29,278 nucleotides of DNA from the IMG/VR virus record IMGVR_UViG_3300036822_000050, positions 1 through 29,278 of that record; one strand, given 5' to 3'. The position numbers were made by a program, and so were the translations under genes. Under the pieces are notes generated by a model. That model did no database searches. It saw nothing but the letters and a program-made list of their open reading frames with translations, and was not told where the DNA came from. Shown here in pieces: positions 16,120 to 24,058 of this stretch. The stretch's first letter is position 1. The number at the start of each line of letters is the position of its first letter. The DNA is from a virus.

Positions 16120-18533
16120 GCAACACGGATCGGCTCTATCGGCGCATTCTGATGACGACCGCCAGTTCGGTCATCACCGCCACCAACGACGACGGACCTG
16201 TGCACAAGGTGCAGGTCAGGGTGACGCCGCGCGAGACGATTGACGACGTGCCGGTGGTGCAACTTTACGGCGTGGCCTCACACGCTCCAGCGGGCAGTGA
16301 CGCCCATCTGCTGTTCGTCACCGGGGACCGCAGCAAGGGCGTAGCCGTCGCCACCAACAATCAGAAAGCACGGCTGCGGAATCTGGCTCCCGGTGAGGTC
16401 GCACTGTATTCCGATGAGGGTGACAGCATCCGCCTGTCACGCGGCAAGACGGTCGCCCTCAACGCCGGCAACGTGCTGCAATTCACCTCGCCGTTGTCCC
16501 AGTTCTCCGACAAGGTGCTGCTCGCGCACGATCCCGGCGCACCGCTGGAGGCAGCGACCAAGCAGTATGTCGACAGCCATGCCGGCAGCGGTGCGCAAGG
16601 CCCGCCAGGACCACAGGGGCCAGCCGGCCCGCCTGGGGCAACCGGACCCAGCGGCGCACCTGGAGCCACCGGACCACAGGGACCCAAGGGTGACACCGGC
16701 ACGACCGGCGCACAGGGATTGAAGGGCGACCCAGGCGCAACCGGACCCACCGGACCACAGGGGCCGCAGGGCATCACCGGCACCACCGGAGCAACCGGAC
16801 CACAGGGGCCGGCTGGTGCCGATAGCACGGTGCCGGGACCACAGGGACCGACCGGAGCGACCGGACCACAGGGACCGATCGGCCTGACCGGAGCACAGGG
16901 GGCGAAGGGTGATCCCGGAACGCCAGGAGCAACCGGCGCACAGGGACCCAAGGGTGACACCGGATCGCAAGGCCTGACCGGAGCCACCGGCCCGCAGGGA
17001 CCAACCGGCGCAACGGGTGCCGACAGCACCGTGCCAGGACCACAGGGACCGACCGGACCGCAGGGCACCACTGGAGCAACCGGACCACAGGGGCCGCAAG
17101 GTCTGACCGGAGCAACCGGACCCACGGGGCCGCAGGGGGCAACCGGACCACAGGGACCGACCGGCGTGCCGACCGAAGCACCCTCTGACGGCACGACATA
17201 CGGGCGACTCAACGCGACCTGGACCCAGGTGCTTCCGATCGCCGGGGGCACACTCACCGGCCCGCTCATCCTCGCGACTGATCCCACTGCGCCCCTTGGT
17301 GCTGCGACCAAGGAATACGTCGACGCGCGCACGCCGATCACGTCTGATGCGCCGAACAATATCTTTTCGTATGGCCGCTCTTCTGCTGCGTGGCGTCAGA
17401 TTCCCAGCCTAAACAGCATTGCCGGCGGCGCGTTTGATCCAGGCACCATCGACACGACGAACCAAGGCCGCATAGGTCTATGGCAGATCACCAATCAAAC
17501 CGGAGCGACCGGCTGGCCTTCCGGCAATGGGGATCAGACCGGCCTCGTTCTGCACGGCTACAATTCCAATGCCGGTTGGCAGTCCCAACTGATGATAGGT
17601 GGGCGTCACGTCGGGGGCCTATATCCGCCGATATGGGTCCGCACTGAGACTGACAATATTGGTGGGCCTTTTGGTTGGTCGCCGTGGCATCTGCTGATAA
17701 CCGATGCAGGCGGCACCTTTACCGGCGCAGTGACGACCAGTGCCGCGTTGCATACGCAAGCCGGCGTCGATTTCGGTTCCCAGGTCGCCGCCTCACCGAT
17801 CGACTTCTCGCACCACATTAACCTGTGGGGCGGTCAATATGGTTTCAGCATCACTAGCAGCCGACTCAACCTTGTCAGCGGCCAAGCAACGTACTTCGTC
17901 AGCGGCACCACCGACGTCGCCTATGTCGCCTCGACCGGCCTCACCTTGCTCCAGGGCGCGGTGACGCTTGCCGCTGATCCCACCACTGCCTTGCAAGCTG
18001 TGACGAAGCAGTACAACGACCGGGATAAAACACGCGGCCTTGTAGACGTATCGACCAACGCAGCATCGCCGACCGTGGCGCAGTCGGACTACGCATACCT
18101 CTACATTTACGGTTCGCCAACCGGACCCGCTACCATCACGATGCCGGTCGCGACCACGGTGCGCGTGCTGTGGACAATGAACAACACAACCACGCAACCA
18201 GTGACGATCCAGGGCACCAGCGGTGGCACCATCACGATTCCCGGTGGTGCCTCGCAGGGCGTGTGGACCGACACCGCCGGTATCTATCCGCTTTACAATG
18301 CAGGGCAGACGCGCGGTGCTGGTGACAATTCGACCTTCCTGGCGACGACCGCGTTCGTGCAGACCAAGGCAGCGGGTTATTTGCCACTCGCGGGCGGCAC
18401 CGTGACCGGACCACTGACGCTTGCCGCTGATCCCACTGCCGCATTGCAAGCTGCGACGAAGCAATATGTCGATGCCCTGGCGGCGCGCGTGGCGAAGCTG
18501 GAGGGTGGCTCGATCTGGGATGCGCCAGCATGA
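16116..18533 (+). CDS. Mu gp45-like baseplate spike fused to collagen repeats and tail fibre
   Basis: An 805-residue fusion. Residues 1-125 match Mu gp45 ([55 protein letters not shown]), a protein far shorter in Mu. Residues 159-352 are 60 Gly-X-Y triplets in three blocks (25, 20 and 15 triplets) broken by two identical GADSTVP interruptions. Residues about 360-790 form a fibre region with repeated modules of type [20 protein letters not shown], a central beta-rich part ([28 protein letters not shown]) and a C-terminal coiled end. It is expected to trimerise through the collagen helix. GTG 16116 overlaps gp44-like. It may combine spike and receptor-binding roles; how it can pierce a membrane is unclear. 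Confidence 0.9.
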   Translation: MSNTDRLYRRILMTTASSVITATNDDGPVHKVQVRVTPRETIDDVPVVQLYGVASHAPAGSDAHLLFVTGDRSKGVAVATNNQKARLRNLAPGEVALYSDEGDSIRLSRGKTVALNAGNVLQFTSPLSQFSDKVLLAHDPGAPLEAATKQYVDSHAGSGAQGPPGPQGPAGPPGATGPSGAPGATGPQGPKGDTGTTGAQGLKGDPGATGPTGPQGPQGITGTTGATGPQGPAGADSTVPGPQGPTGATGPQGPIGLTGAQGAKGDPGTPGATGAQGPKGDTGSQGLTGATGPQGPTGATGADSTVPGPQGPTGPQGTTGATGPQGPQGLTGATGPTGPQGATGPQGPTGVPTEAPSDGTTYGRLNATWTQVLPIAGGTLTGPLILATDPTAPLGAATKEYVDARTPITSDAPNNIFSYGRSSAAWRQIPSLNSIAGGAFDPGTIDTTNQGRIGLWQITNQTGATGWPSGNGDQTGLVLHGYNSNAGWQSQLMIGGRHVGGLYPPIWVRTETDNIGGPFGWSPWHLLITDAGGTFTGAVTTSAALHTQAGVDFGSQVAASPIDFSHHINLWGGQYGFSITSSRLNLVSGQATYFVSGTTDVAYVASTGLTLLQGAVTLAADPTTALQAVTKQYNDRDKTRGLVDVSTNAASPTVAQSDYAYLYIYGSPTGPATITMPVATTVRVLWTMNNTTTQPVTIQGTSGGTITIPGGASQGVWTDTAGIYPLYNAGQTRGAGDNSTFLATTAFVQTKAAGYLPLAGGTVTGPLTLAADPTAALQAATKQYVDALAARVAKLEGGSIWDAPA
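16518..16577 (+). repeat. Fibre module copy 1 ([12 protein letters not shown])
   Basis: Encodes [20 protein letters not shown], directly before the collagen region. It is one of five related 20-21 codon modules in the two fibre genes of this window and probably forms a short trimeric fibre unit. Confidence 0.85.
16590..17171 (+). repeat. Collagen-like Gly-X-Y coding repeat
   Basis: Sixty in-frame Gly-X-Y codon triplets, rich in GGACCACAGGG-type units (Gly-Pro-Gln-Gly) and GCAACCGGA-type units (Ala-Thr-Gly). Two GADSTVP interruptions divide it into 25, 20 and 15 triplets. The near-identical 9- and 18-base units make it prone to length change by recombination or slippage. Confidence 0.95.
17265..17327 (+). 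repeat. Fibre module copy 2
   Basis: Encodes [20 protein letters not shown], preceded by a GGTLTGP box, just after the collagen region of the spike-fibre gene. Confidence 0.85.
17961..18020 (+). repeat. Fibre module copy 3
   Basis: Encodes [20 protein letters not shown] in the spike-fibre gene. It is the most divergent copy, with Asn in place of Val in the YVD end. Confidence 0.85.
18414..18476 (+). repeat. Fibre module copy 4
   Basis: Encodes [20 protein letters not shown] close to the C-terminus of the spike-fibre protein, preceded by GGTVTGP. Its DNA is close to copy 3. Confidence 0.85.
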
Positions 18534-19120
18534 CCGGGTGGATCGAGCAAGCCGGCCTCCCGCTCGTCACGCCGCAGGGGCCGATCCCTGAGGCGACATG
18601 CGCCGGCGACATCCTCATCCAGTGGGACAACGTGCTTGTGTTGGGTGACTGGGTGCTGGCCGATGGCGACCTCCAAACCGGGCAGGACCTGGAGACGGCG
18701 TGCCTCGTTAGCTTGTTCACCGACCGGCTCGCCACACCGGATTTCGTGCCGACCGATGGGACCACTGACCGGCGCGGATGGTGGGCAGATATTTACAACG
18801 ACCTGCCGCTTGGCTCCAACCTCTGGCAACTGGAGCGCGCGAAAAAAACGAGAGACACGCTGGGCCTCGCGCGGCGCTACGCTGCCGATGCGCTGCAATG
18901 GCTGGTCACTGATGGCGTTGCCCAGAGTGTGACCGTGGATACGCAGTGGCTCGGCAATGCCTACGGCTCCACGTTCCTCGGCATTCGCATTGTCATCCTC
19001 AAGCCCGATAGCAGCGTGACGCGGTTCGCATTCGGCTGGGCCTGGGACAACCTTGCCACCCTCTCTCTGGTCACCCGTCCGACGCCGCTCGCCCTCACCG
19101 TGCAACGCACAGCGGCCTAA
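18530..19120 (+). CDS. Baseplate wedge protein (Mu gp46/W-like)
   Basis: A 196-residue protein starting in an ATGA overlap. It shows the gp46 family core: [79 protein letters not shown], ending in a strand [10 protein letters not shown]. Gp46 proteins are related to T4 gp25 and link the sheath to the baseplate wedge. The C-terminal 40 residues ([20 protein letters not shown]) are a beta extension. It is followed by a strong AAAGGAGT ribosome site that serves the next gene. Confidence 0.92.
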   Translation: MTGWIEQAGLPLVTPQGPIPEATCAGDILIQWDNVLVLGDWVLADGDLQTGQDLETACLVSLFTDRLATPDFVPTDGTTDRRGWWADIYNDLPLGSNLWQLERAKKTRDTLGLARRYAADALQWLVTDGVAQSVTVDTQWLGNAYGSTFLGIRIVILKPDSSVTRFAFGWAWDNLATLSLVTRPTPLALTVQRTAA

Positions 19121-19130
19121 AGGAGTCCGT

Positions 19131-20243
19131 GTCACGCCATACGCACGACCGACTTTGACGATGCTCCGCAATCAGGCCATCCAGGACATCACCACCAGCG
19201 GCGTGCCGGGACTCGATGGCCTGTTGCGCAATGCCGTGTTGCGGGTGCTCGCCTGGGTGATGGCAGGGTTGAGTTACAGTATATACGGCTATGTGGACTG
19301 GATCGCCCACGAAGCGGTGCCGTTCACGGCGACGGATGAATACCTGGAGGCCTGGGCCGCGCTGGTCGGCATTTACCGGAAGGATGCGACCGCAGCATCA
19401 GGGTCGGCGCAATTCAATGGCCAACCGGGCACCGTGTTGCCCTCTGGCGCAATGCTGCAACGCCAGGATGGGACGCCCTACGTCACCACTGCGGACGGCA
19501 CGATTGACACCACCGGCAACATGGTCGTGCCGATCATCGCCAGCATCACCGGCTCCATCACCGACAGCGACATCAACACGCCCATCTCCATCATCAACCC
19601 CGTCCCAGGCATCAACTCCGGTGGATTCATGCCGACCCCGGCCAGCGGCGGTGCCGATCAGGAGATTGACGACGAACTGCGCACGCGAATGCTCATCCGA
19701 TACCGCGAGCCACCACAGGGCGGGGCGCAATCAGACTACCTCGACTGGGCGCTGGAGGTGCCCGGTGTCACCCGTGCCTGGATCGATCCCAACGGGGCCG
19801 GCGCGGGGACCGTCGTGGTCTATACGATGTTTGATGACGTGCGCTCTGCCGATGGAGGTTTCCCCCAGGGCAATGACGGTGTGGCAACCGAGGACGCAGC
19901 ACGCGGGACGGTGGCAACGGGTGACCAGTTGCTCGTCGCGGAGCACCTCTATCCGCTCCAGCCGGTGACCGCGCTGGTCTGGTCGGTTGCACCTGATGCG
20001 TATGCGATCAACGTGCACCTCGACTTCCTGATGCCCGACACGGTGGACATCCGCAGCGCCATCACCGCCGCGCTGGATGATGTGTTCCTGGAGGTGGGAA
20101 CGGTCGGCGGCATCATTTATCCGTCGCAACTCTATGATGCGATAAACGGCACGCCTGGAGTGGAGGTGTTCGTCATCGGCTCACCACAAGAGGCAGTCCA
20201 GGCACCAGCCGGCGCATTGCCGATCATGGGCACCCTCACCTGA
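19131..20243 (+). CDS. Baseplate wedge J-like protein (Mu gp47-like), start unclear
   Basis: A baseplate protein of the gpJ/Mu gp47 family: TPYARPTLTMLRNQAIQDIT, GLDGLLRNAVLRVLAWVMAG, YGYVDWIAHEAVPFTATDEY, LEAWAALVGI, then YREPPQGGAQSDYLDWALEV and VTRAWIDPNGAGAGTVVVYT. The family's N-terminal ARPTL box lies upstream of the first ATG (19161). A perfect ribosome site, AAAGGAG (19119-19125), points to 19129-19136, where the frame has only GTC (19131) or ACG (19134); a GTG at 19129 is out of frame. I place the start at 19131, giving about 370 residues. The alternatives are TTG 19053 inside gp46 (397 codons including stop), TTG 19155 and ATG 19161. Confidence 0.88.
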   Translation, partial: VTPYARPTLTMLRNQAIQDITTSGVPGLDGLLRNAVLRVLAWVMAGLSYSIYGYVDWIAHEAVPFTATDEYLEAWAALVGIYRKDATAASGSAQFNGQPGTVLPSGAMLQRQDGTPYVTTADGTIDTTGNMVVPIIASITGSITDSDINTPISIINPVPGINSGGFMPTPASGGADQEIDDELRTRMLIRYREPPQGGAQSDYLDWALEVPGVTRAWIDPNGAGAGTVVVYTMFDDVRSADGGFPQGNDGVATEDAARGTVATGDQLLVAEHLYPLQPVTALVWSVAPDAYAINVHLDFLMPDTVDIRSAITAALDDVFLEVGTVGGIIYPSQLYDAINGTPGVEVFVIGSPQEAVQAPAGALPIMGTLT

Positions 20244-20923
20244 CCTATTCAGCGGTTGACTACCTCTGGCAGTTTCAGCGGTTGCTCCCGCGTGGCCGCG
20301 TGTGGCAACGCGGCTGGGGCACCCTCCAGGCCCAGGACCTGCTCACCCTCATGCCGACCTGGGCGCGGCTGGACGCACGCGCGGCAAATCTCATCGAGGA
20401 CGCATTCCCCTGCTCCACCTCAGAATTGCTGCCCGAGTGGGAGGCCACGCTCGGCCTCCCTGATCCATGCGTCGGCCAACTAGGGAGCACCCAGGAGCGC
20501 ACCGCAGCGGTGTGCGCCAAGTTCAGTGCGCGCGGCGGTCAATCCATCTCCTACTACACGGCGCTCGCCCTCTCGCTCGGGTATGACATCACCATCCAGC
20601 AATTCGCACCGTTCCGCGTCGAGTTCAACCGTGCCGAGGACCCGCTCTATGGGGAGGACTGGGCGTATGCGTGGCAGGTCACCGTCAACACCACCCAGGG
20701 GCTGGCCTATTTCCGCACAGGCGAGAGCACCTGCGGTGAGCCGCTGGCGAGTTGGGGATCGAAATTGCTCGAATGCATGATCCAGCAATATGCACCCGCG
20801 CACACCACCCTGATCTTCGCCTACATCACCGTCTCGGTCTGGGATGGCGGCACGTCACTGTGGGACGGCGGCAGCACCGTCTGGGATGACACCCTCGCGC
20901 GCCAGGAGAACACCTTGCCATGA
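20240..20923 (+). CDS. Baseplate protein, DUF2313 (Mu gp48-like), probable CTG start
   Basis: A Mu gp48/YmfQ-type protein that finishes the Mu baseplate series. Homology seems to begin at the codon CTG 20240, which overlaps the previous stop as CTGA, the same geometry as the ATGA and GTGA joints elsewhere. The start then reads (M)TYSAVDYLWQFQRLLPRGR, the usual N-terminus of the family. The first conventional start, TTG 20282, would remove the YSAVDYL box. Later landmarks: LLTLMPTWARLDARAANLIE, TSELLPEWEATLGLPDPC, RTAAVCAKFSARGGQSISYY, IQQYAPAHTTLIFAY. The last residues repeat WDGGTSLWDGGSTVWDD, a short repeat near the C-terminus. 227 residues with the CTG start. Confidence 0.85.
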   Translation: MTYSAVDYLWQFQRLLPRGRVWQRGWGTLQAQDLLTLMPTWARLDARAANLIEDAFPCSTSELLPEWEATLGLPDPCVGQLGSTQERTAAVCAKFSARGGQSISYYTALALSLGYDITIQQFAPFRVEFNRAEDPLYGEDWAYAWQVTVNTTQGLAYFRTGESTCGEPLASWGSKLLECMIQQYAPAHTTLIFAYITVSVWDGGTSLWDGGSTVWDDTLARQENTLP

Positions 20924-22380
20924 GCAACATTGATCCCACCATACCGATCGTCGGCTCACCAACGACGGCAAGCGTGCGGGCCAACTTCGCCACCGCGAAA
21001 TCTGAGATCGAGGGCGTGGTTGCTACTGCAAATGCAGCGGTCGCGCGAGCCGGTGACACGATGACCGGACTCCTGGTGCTGTCCGCTGATCCGACCGCAC
21101 CACTGGGCGCAGTGACCAAGCAATACGTGGATAGCAAGGTCGGCGGCGTCGCGTCATGGAATACGCGCGTCGGAGCCGTGGTGCTCACCACCGCAGACCT
21201 GACCGGCGCGCTCGGTATCGTGCGAGACGCCAACTGGAATGTCGGCATCAATGTCGCGCTACCGGGCGGGGCGGCGGCGGGCGGTGGCCAGTTGTTCGCT
21301 AATATCCTGTGCGCTCCGAACCACACCAGCAACCTGTATTACGACAGCGCAGGCGCGGCGTGGCGCTATCTCGCCGCAGGCCAAGCGTGGCTGATCTCGC
21401 CAGCCGTAGCATCGGGTGCCGCCTTCCTCTGGGATTATGCCCCAGCCGGCGCAGTCGGCGCGGTGGCGACGCTGCAAAATTTGATGTCGTTGAGCACAGC
21501 CGGCGCACTGCAAACGAAAGCCGGCATCTTTGCGATGAACGATGGAGGCTTCGGCCTCACGTCGAACGCAACCTATAAATACCTCGCATGGCAAAGCGGG
21601 TGGAATGACTTCTGGCGCATTTCGGACGGACTGCGCATCTGGGGATCGCCGTCGGGAAACATGATGACGCTCGACGGCTCGGGCAATCTCGGGGTGGCGG
21701 GCGCGTTCAACGCAGCCGGCATGGTGACCGGCAGCAGTTTTATGAGCACCAGCGGCATTATGTATGTCGCCAATAACACCGCCTACTATTTCGGGCGCAG
21801 CGCCTCGGACGGCTACTGGCGGATCGTCAATAACAACACCGCCTATTTCACGCTGGACGCCAGCGGCAACCTGACCGTCAACGCCAATCTCTTGGCCCGC
21901 AACGGGAATAGCGTTTTTGGTGCCGGTGGCAATGGTGCCCTCCTGCAATTCTCACCCAGTTGGTATCTCGACTGGAACGCCACCAACGGTACGCTGACCT
22001 ATATCGGTGGGGCCGCGCTGTGGTGGGCGGATGGCAGCGGCAACATGACGTTCACGGGTTCCTGCTGGGCTAACGCCTTCAATTTGAATTCCGATCGTCG
22101 GCTCAAGCGGAACATCCAGCCGTGGACCGCGCGCGGACTGGCAGAGGTGATCCAGCTGGAACCTGTCAGCTTCGAGTTCAACGGTGAAGGCGGTCTGCAC
22201 GATGACGGCGTGACGCGCTATGGCTTCATCGCGCAGGAGGCGCAAGCGTGTCTACCCGAAGCAGTGCGCGTCACGCCATCATCCGACCATCTGACGATTG
22301 ACAGCGGCACGTTGCTCGCGGCGATGGTCAACGCGATCAGAGAACTCGCCGCGCGCGTCAACGCATTGGAGGCCCGTTAA
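20920..22380 (+). CDS. Tail fibre with C-terminal self-cleaving S74 chaperone domain
   Basis: A 486-residue fibre protein starting in an ATGA overlap. The N-terminus (DPTIPIVGSPTTASVRANFA, then AGDTMTGLLVLSADPTAPLG and AVTKQYVDSKVGG) resembles the module in the spike-fibre gene. The middle is beta-rich, with repeated forms such as GSGNLGVAGAFNAAG and DASGNLTVNANLL. Residues 391-486 form an intramolecular chaperone of the endosialidase type (peptidase S74): SDRRLKRNIQPWTARGLAEV, FGFIAQEAQ-like YGFIAQEAQACLPEAV, and a helix IRELAARVNALEAR. Ser 391 and Lys 396 are the expected catalytic pair; cleavage would fall before Ser 391 after trimer folding. It is the probable main receptor-binding fibre. 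Confidence 0.92.
   Translation: MSNIDPTIPIVGSPTTASVRANFATAKSEIEGVVATANAAVARAGDTMTGLLVLSADPTAPLGAVTKQYVDSKVGGVASWNTRVGAVVLTTADLTGALGIVRDANWNVGINVALPGGAAAGGGQLFANILCAPNHTSNLYYDSAGAAWRYLAAGQAWLISPAVASGAAFLWDYAPAGAVGAVATLQNLMSLSTAGALQTKAGIFAMNDGGFGLTSNATYKYLAWQSGWNDFWRISDGLRIWGSPSGNMMTLDGSGNLGVAGAFNAAGMVTGSSFMSTSGIMYVANNTAYYFGRSASDGYWRIVNNNTAYFTLDASGNLTVNANLLARNGNSVFGAGGNGALLQFSPSWYLDWNATNGTLTYIGGAALWWADGSGNMTFTGSCWANAFNLNSDRRLKRNIQPWTARGLAEVIQLEPVSFEFNGEGGLHDDGVTRYGFIAQEAQACLPEAVRVTPSSDHLTIDSGTLLAAMVNAIRELAARVNALEAR
21073..21135 (+). repeat. Fibre module copy 5
   Basis: Encodes [20 protein letters not shown] in the S74 fibre gene and is preceded by GDTMTG, so the GG/GD-T-x-TG-P plus DPTAPL unit is shared by two different fibre genes. 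Confidence 0.85.
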
Positions 22381-22381
22381 A

Positions 22382-22561
22382 ATGGTAACCGCACCCGACC
22401 AGCTACTCACTGCAACCCTCGAAGCGCAGCAGTGGAACGTCGTCATGGCGGCGTTGCACGATGCACCTTACCGCGTCGCCGCGCCGCTCATCGAGGCGCT
22501 GTCACGTCAACTCCAGGCAGCAGCGGCACAAACCGAAAGCGTCACCCATGCATCGCATTGA
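22382..22561 (+). CDS. Small helical hypothetical protein
   Basis: A 59-residue gene starting at ATG 22382, one base after the fibre stop, with GGAGG 9 bases upstream. It encodes mostly helix: DQLLTATLEAQQWNVVMAAL, then DAPYRVAAPLIEALSRQLQA. There is no membrane segment. The last 14 bases overlap the next gene. The composition suggests a short assembly or linker protein working with the fibre, but I do not recognise its family. Confidence 0.7.
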   Translation: MVTAPDQLLTATLEAQQWNVVMAALHDAPYRVAAPLIEALSRQLQAAAAQTESVTHASH

Positions 22562-23465
22562 TAATTCGTCAACGGCGACGACACTGCCGACGCCCAGCAC
22601 GCCAGGGACACCGGGTTACTTCACGGGCGGCAATCCCTCATCCGGCCAGCCGGCAACGGTGGTGGCGGCAGACTGGATGAACTCGGTTCAGGAGGAAATC
22701 TCCCACGTCATCGAGTCGGCAGGCATCACACTCAGCAAGACGGCGAACAACCAGCTACTGTTGGCCTTGCAGGCGCTTGCTCAATCCCCGCTGGGCTTCA
22801 CGCCGGTCCAGCAAGGCGGCGGCGTTTCGCAACTGACCGACAAGATTAAAATTGGCTATGACGGCGCTTCGGTCAGAGTGACAGTAGACACGACCGACGA
22901 GGGGCGCATTGCCTTCCTCGATCGCGCCGTCGCATTCGCCGTGCTGCAAACCTTCGCGGCTGGCCTCACGGCGAACGGGGTGATTACCGCAGCGGCTGGC
23001 CTCACGTCGGACGGACTGATTACCGCAGCGGCTGGCCTCACGTCCAACGCAGCGATCGCCTCAACGGCTGGAGACATCACGGCGGAAAGCGGCAGGCTGC
23101 GCGCCGGGGTGGCATCCACTGGCGACGCCAACGCCGCAACGATCCTGAGCGAGTTCCCGTTTGCTAATCAAGGGGGCGGCAACACTTACGCGAAGTTGCC
23201 CTCCGGCCTCATTATTCAAATGGGTTTCGTGAATGCTCCGTGGTCGGGAGCACTGACCGGCTCGGTCTGGAACCTGCCGCTCGCCTTCCCGAATGCCTTC
23301 ATCAACTGCTTCGCGAACATCTCCGGGTATGGCGGCGGCTATCCCATAGCTGGCATCACTGTTTCAGCCGGAATCGTCAGCACCAGCCAGATCGGAATTG
23401 ATGTGGATACCACCGTCTCGCACACCTCGCCGTTCGGCGTTTCCTACTTTGCTTGGGGGTACTGA
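22548..23465 (+). CDS. Second tail fibre with gp53-like C-terminal receptor-binding domain
   Basis: A 305-residue protein from ATG 22548. The N-terminus HRIDNSSTATTLPTPSTPGT, then GYFTGGN and VVAADWMNSVQEEISHVIES and LSKTANNQLLLALQALA, is common at the start of phage tail-fibre proteins that dock on the baseplate. Residues 139-174 are three 12-residue repeats (GLTANGVITAAA, GLTSDGLITAAA, GLTSNAAIASTA). From about residue 210 the end (SGLIIQMGFVNAPW, LPLAFPNAFINCFANISG, GIDVDTTVSHTSPFGVSYFA) resembles the C-terminal domain of gp53-type fibres. The ORF is open upstream, but ATG 22548 fits the homology. Confidence 0.85.
   Translation: MHRIDNSSTATTLPTPSTPGTPGYFTGGNPSSGQPATVVAADWMNSVQEEISHVIESAGITLSKTANNQLLLALQALAQSPLGFTPVQQGGGVSQLTDKIKIGYDGASVRVTVDTTDEGRIAFLDRAVAFAVLQTFAAGLTANGVITAAAGLTSDGLITAAAGLTSNAAIASTAGDITAESGRLRAGVASTGDANAATILSEFPFANQGGGNTYAKLPSGLIIQMGFVNAPWSGALTGSVWNLPLAFPNAFINCFANISGYGGGYPIAGITVSAGIVSTSQIGIDVDTTVSHTSPFGVSYFAWGY
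22962..23069 (+). repeat. Three 36-base repeats in second fibre gene
   Basis: Three in-frame 36-base units (22962-22997, 22998-23033, 23034-23069). The clearest match is TGATTACCGCAGCGGCTGGC, continuing to a 28-base run starting at 22981 and again at 23017. They encode 12-residue units of type GLTSDGLITAAA. The third unit has diverged. Confidence 0.9.
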
Positions 23466-23469
23466 AGCG

Positions 23470-24030
23470 ATGCCGTTCTATGCAGGGTTCGACCACACTC
23501 AGCCGGAGCCGATCCCGGTCAGCGGCTGGTATGATACCGACCTGATCGACTATCCCAACCTCCCCGCCGCCGACGACTTGCTGGAGATGACGCCGGAACA
23601 ATGGGCCGACCGGATGACCGGATCGTGGGCGATCGAGGGCGGTGCCCTGGTGCCCTACACGCCGCCCCCGCCTGTCCTGACGCTGCCGCAGCAAGCGACC
23701 GCCATGCTGTCCCAGCCGGTAACGGTGGACTGCATCAGCACGCCGGCCCTCTCATCGGACTATGCGAACAACGCCAACGTGCGGCAGTCAGTGACCAGCA
23801 CCGTGTCGCAAATCTCTGCCGGCCTCGGCCTGCCTGGGGGCGGGGCTACGTTCAACTGGCCAGACGTGAATGGATCCGAGATGCAGTGGCCGGAGGCCGA
23901 CTTCGTGGCGTTCGCCAAGGCCCTCACCGATTTTGCCTATGCCTGCCAGATGGTGGTGGGGGGACATAGCGCCGTCCTGCCATCCAGGACCTTGACGGTG
24001 GACGTAGCGGCCTTGCAGGGCCGCAAGTAG
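23470..24030 (+). CDS. Probable tail fibre assembly or DUF4376-like protein
   Basis: A 186-residue protein starting at ATG 23470, five bases after the fibre stop; a poly-G stretch (GGGGGT) is the likely ribosome site. Layout: an N-terminal segment (FYAGFDHTQPEPIPVSGWYD), a helix with MTPEQWADRM, a Pro-rich linker PYTPPPPVLTLPQQA, and a C-terminal helical half containing VTVDCISTPALSSDYANNAN and EADFVAFAKALTDFAYACQM, a pattern found in DUF4376-type proteins near fibre genes. It is the last gene of the rightward operon and may be a fibre chaperone. The family call is tentative. Confidence 0.72.
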   Translation: MPFYAGFDHTQPEPIPVSGWYDTDLIDYPNLPAADDLLEMTPEQWADRMTGSWAIEGGALVPYTPPPPVLTLPQQATAMLSQPVTVDCISTPALSSDYANNANVRQSVTSTVSQISAGLGLPGGGATFNWPDVNGSEMQWPEADFVAFAKALTDFAYACQMVVGGHSAVLPSRTLTVDVAALQGRK

Positions 24031-24051
24031 GGGGCCGGCGAACCGGCCCCC
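24030..24051. terminator. Bidirectional hairpin between convergent operons
   Basis: A perfect 9-base-pair stem, GGGGGCCGG with CCGGCCCCC (24030-24038 and 24043-24051) around a CGAA loop, starting at the last base of the fibre-assembly stop codon. It ends eight bases before the stop codon of the - strand HTH gene (24059). No T run follows on either side, so it may be a weak intrinsic terminator or a stabilising end for both transcripts. Confidence 0.7.
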
Positions 24052-24058
24052 GGTTCCG

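Noticed and set aside
16361-17359. Pro/Gly-repeat - strand frame and a possible CRISPR-like repeat pattern
   Set aside because: Both come from the collagen-coding repeat on the + strand: units are 9-18 bases, in frame and without unique spacers.
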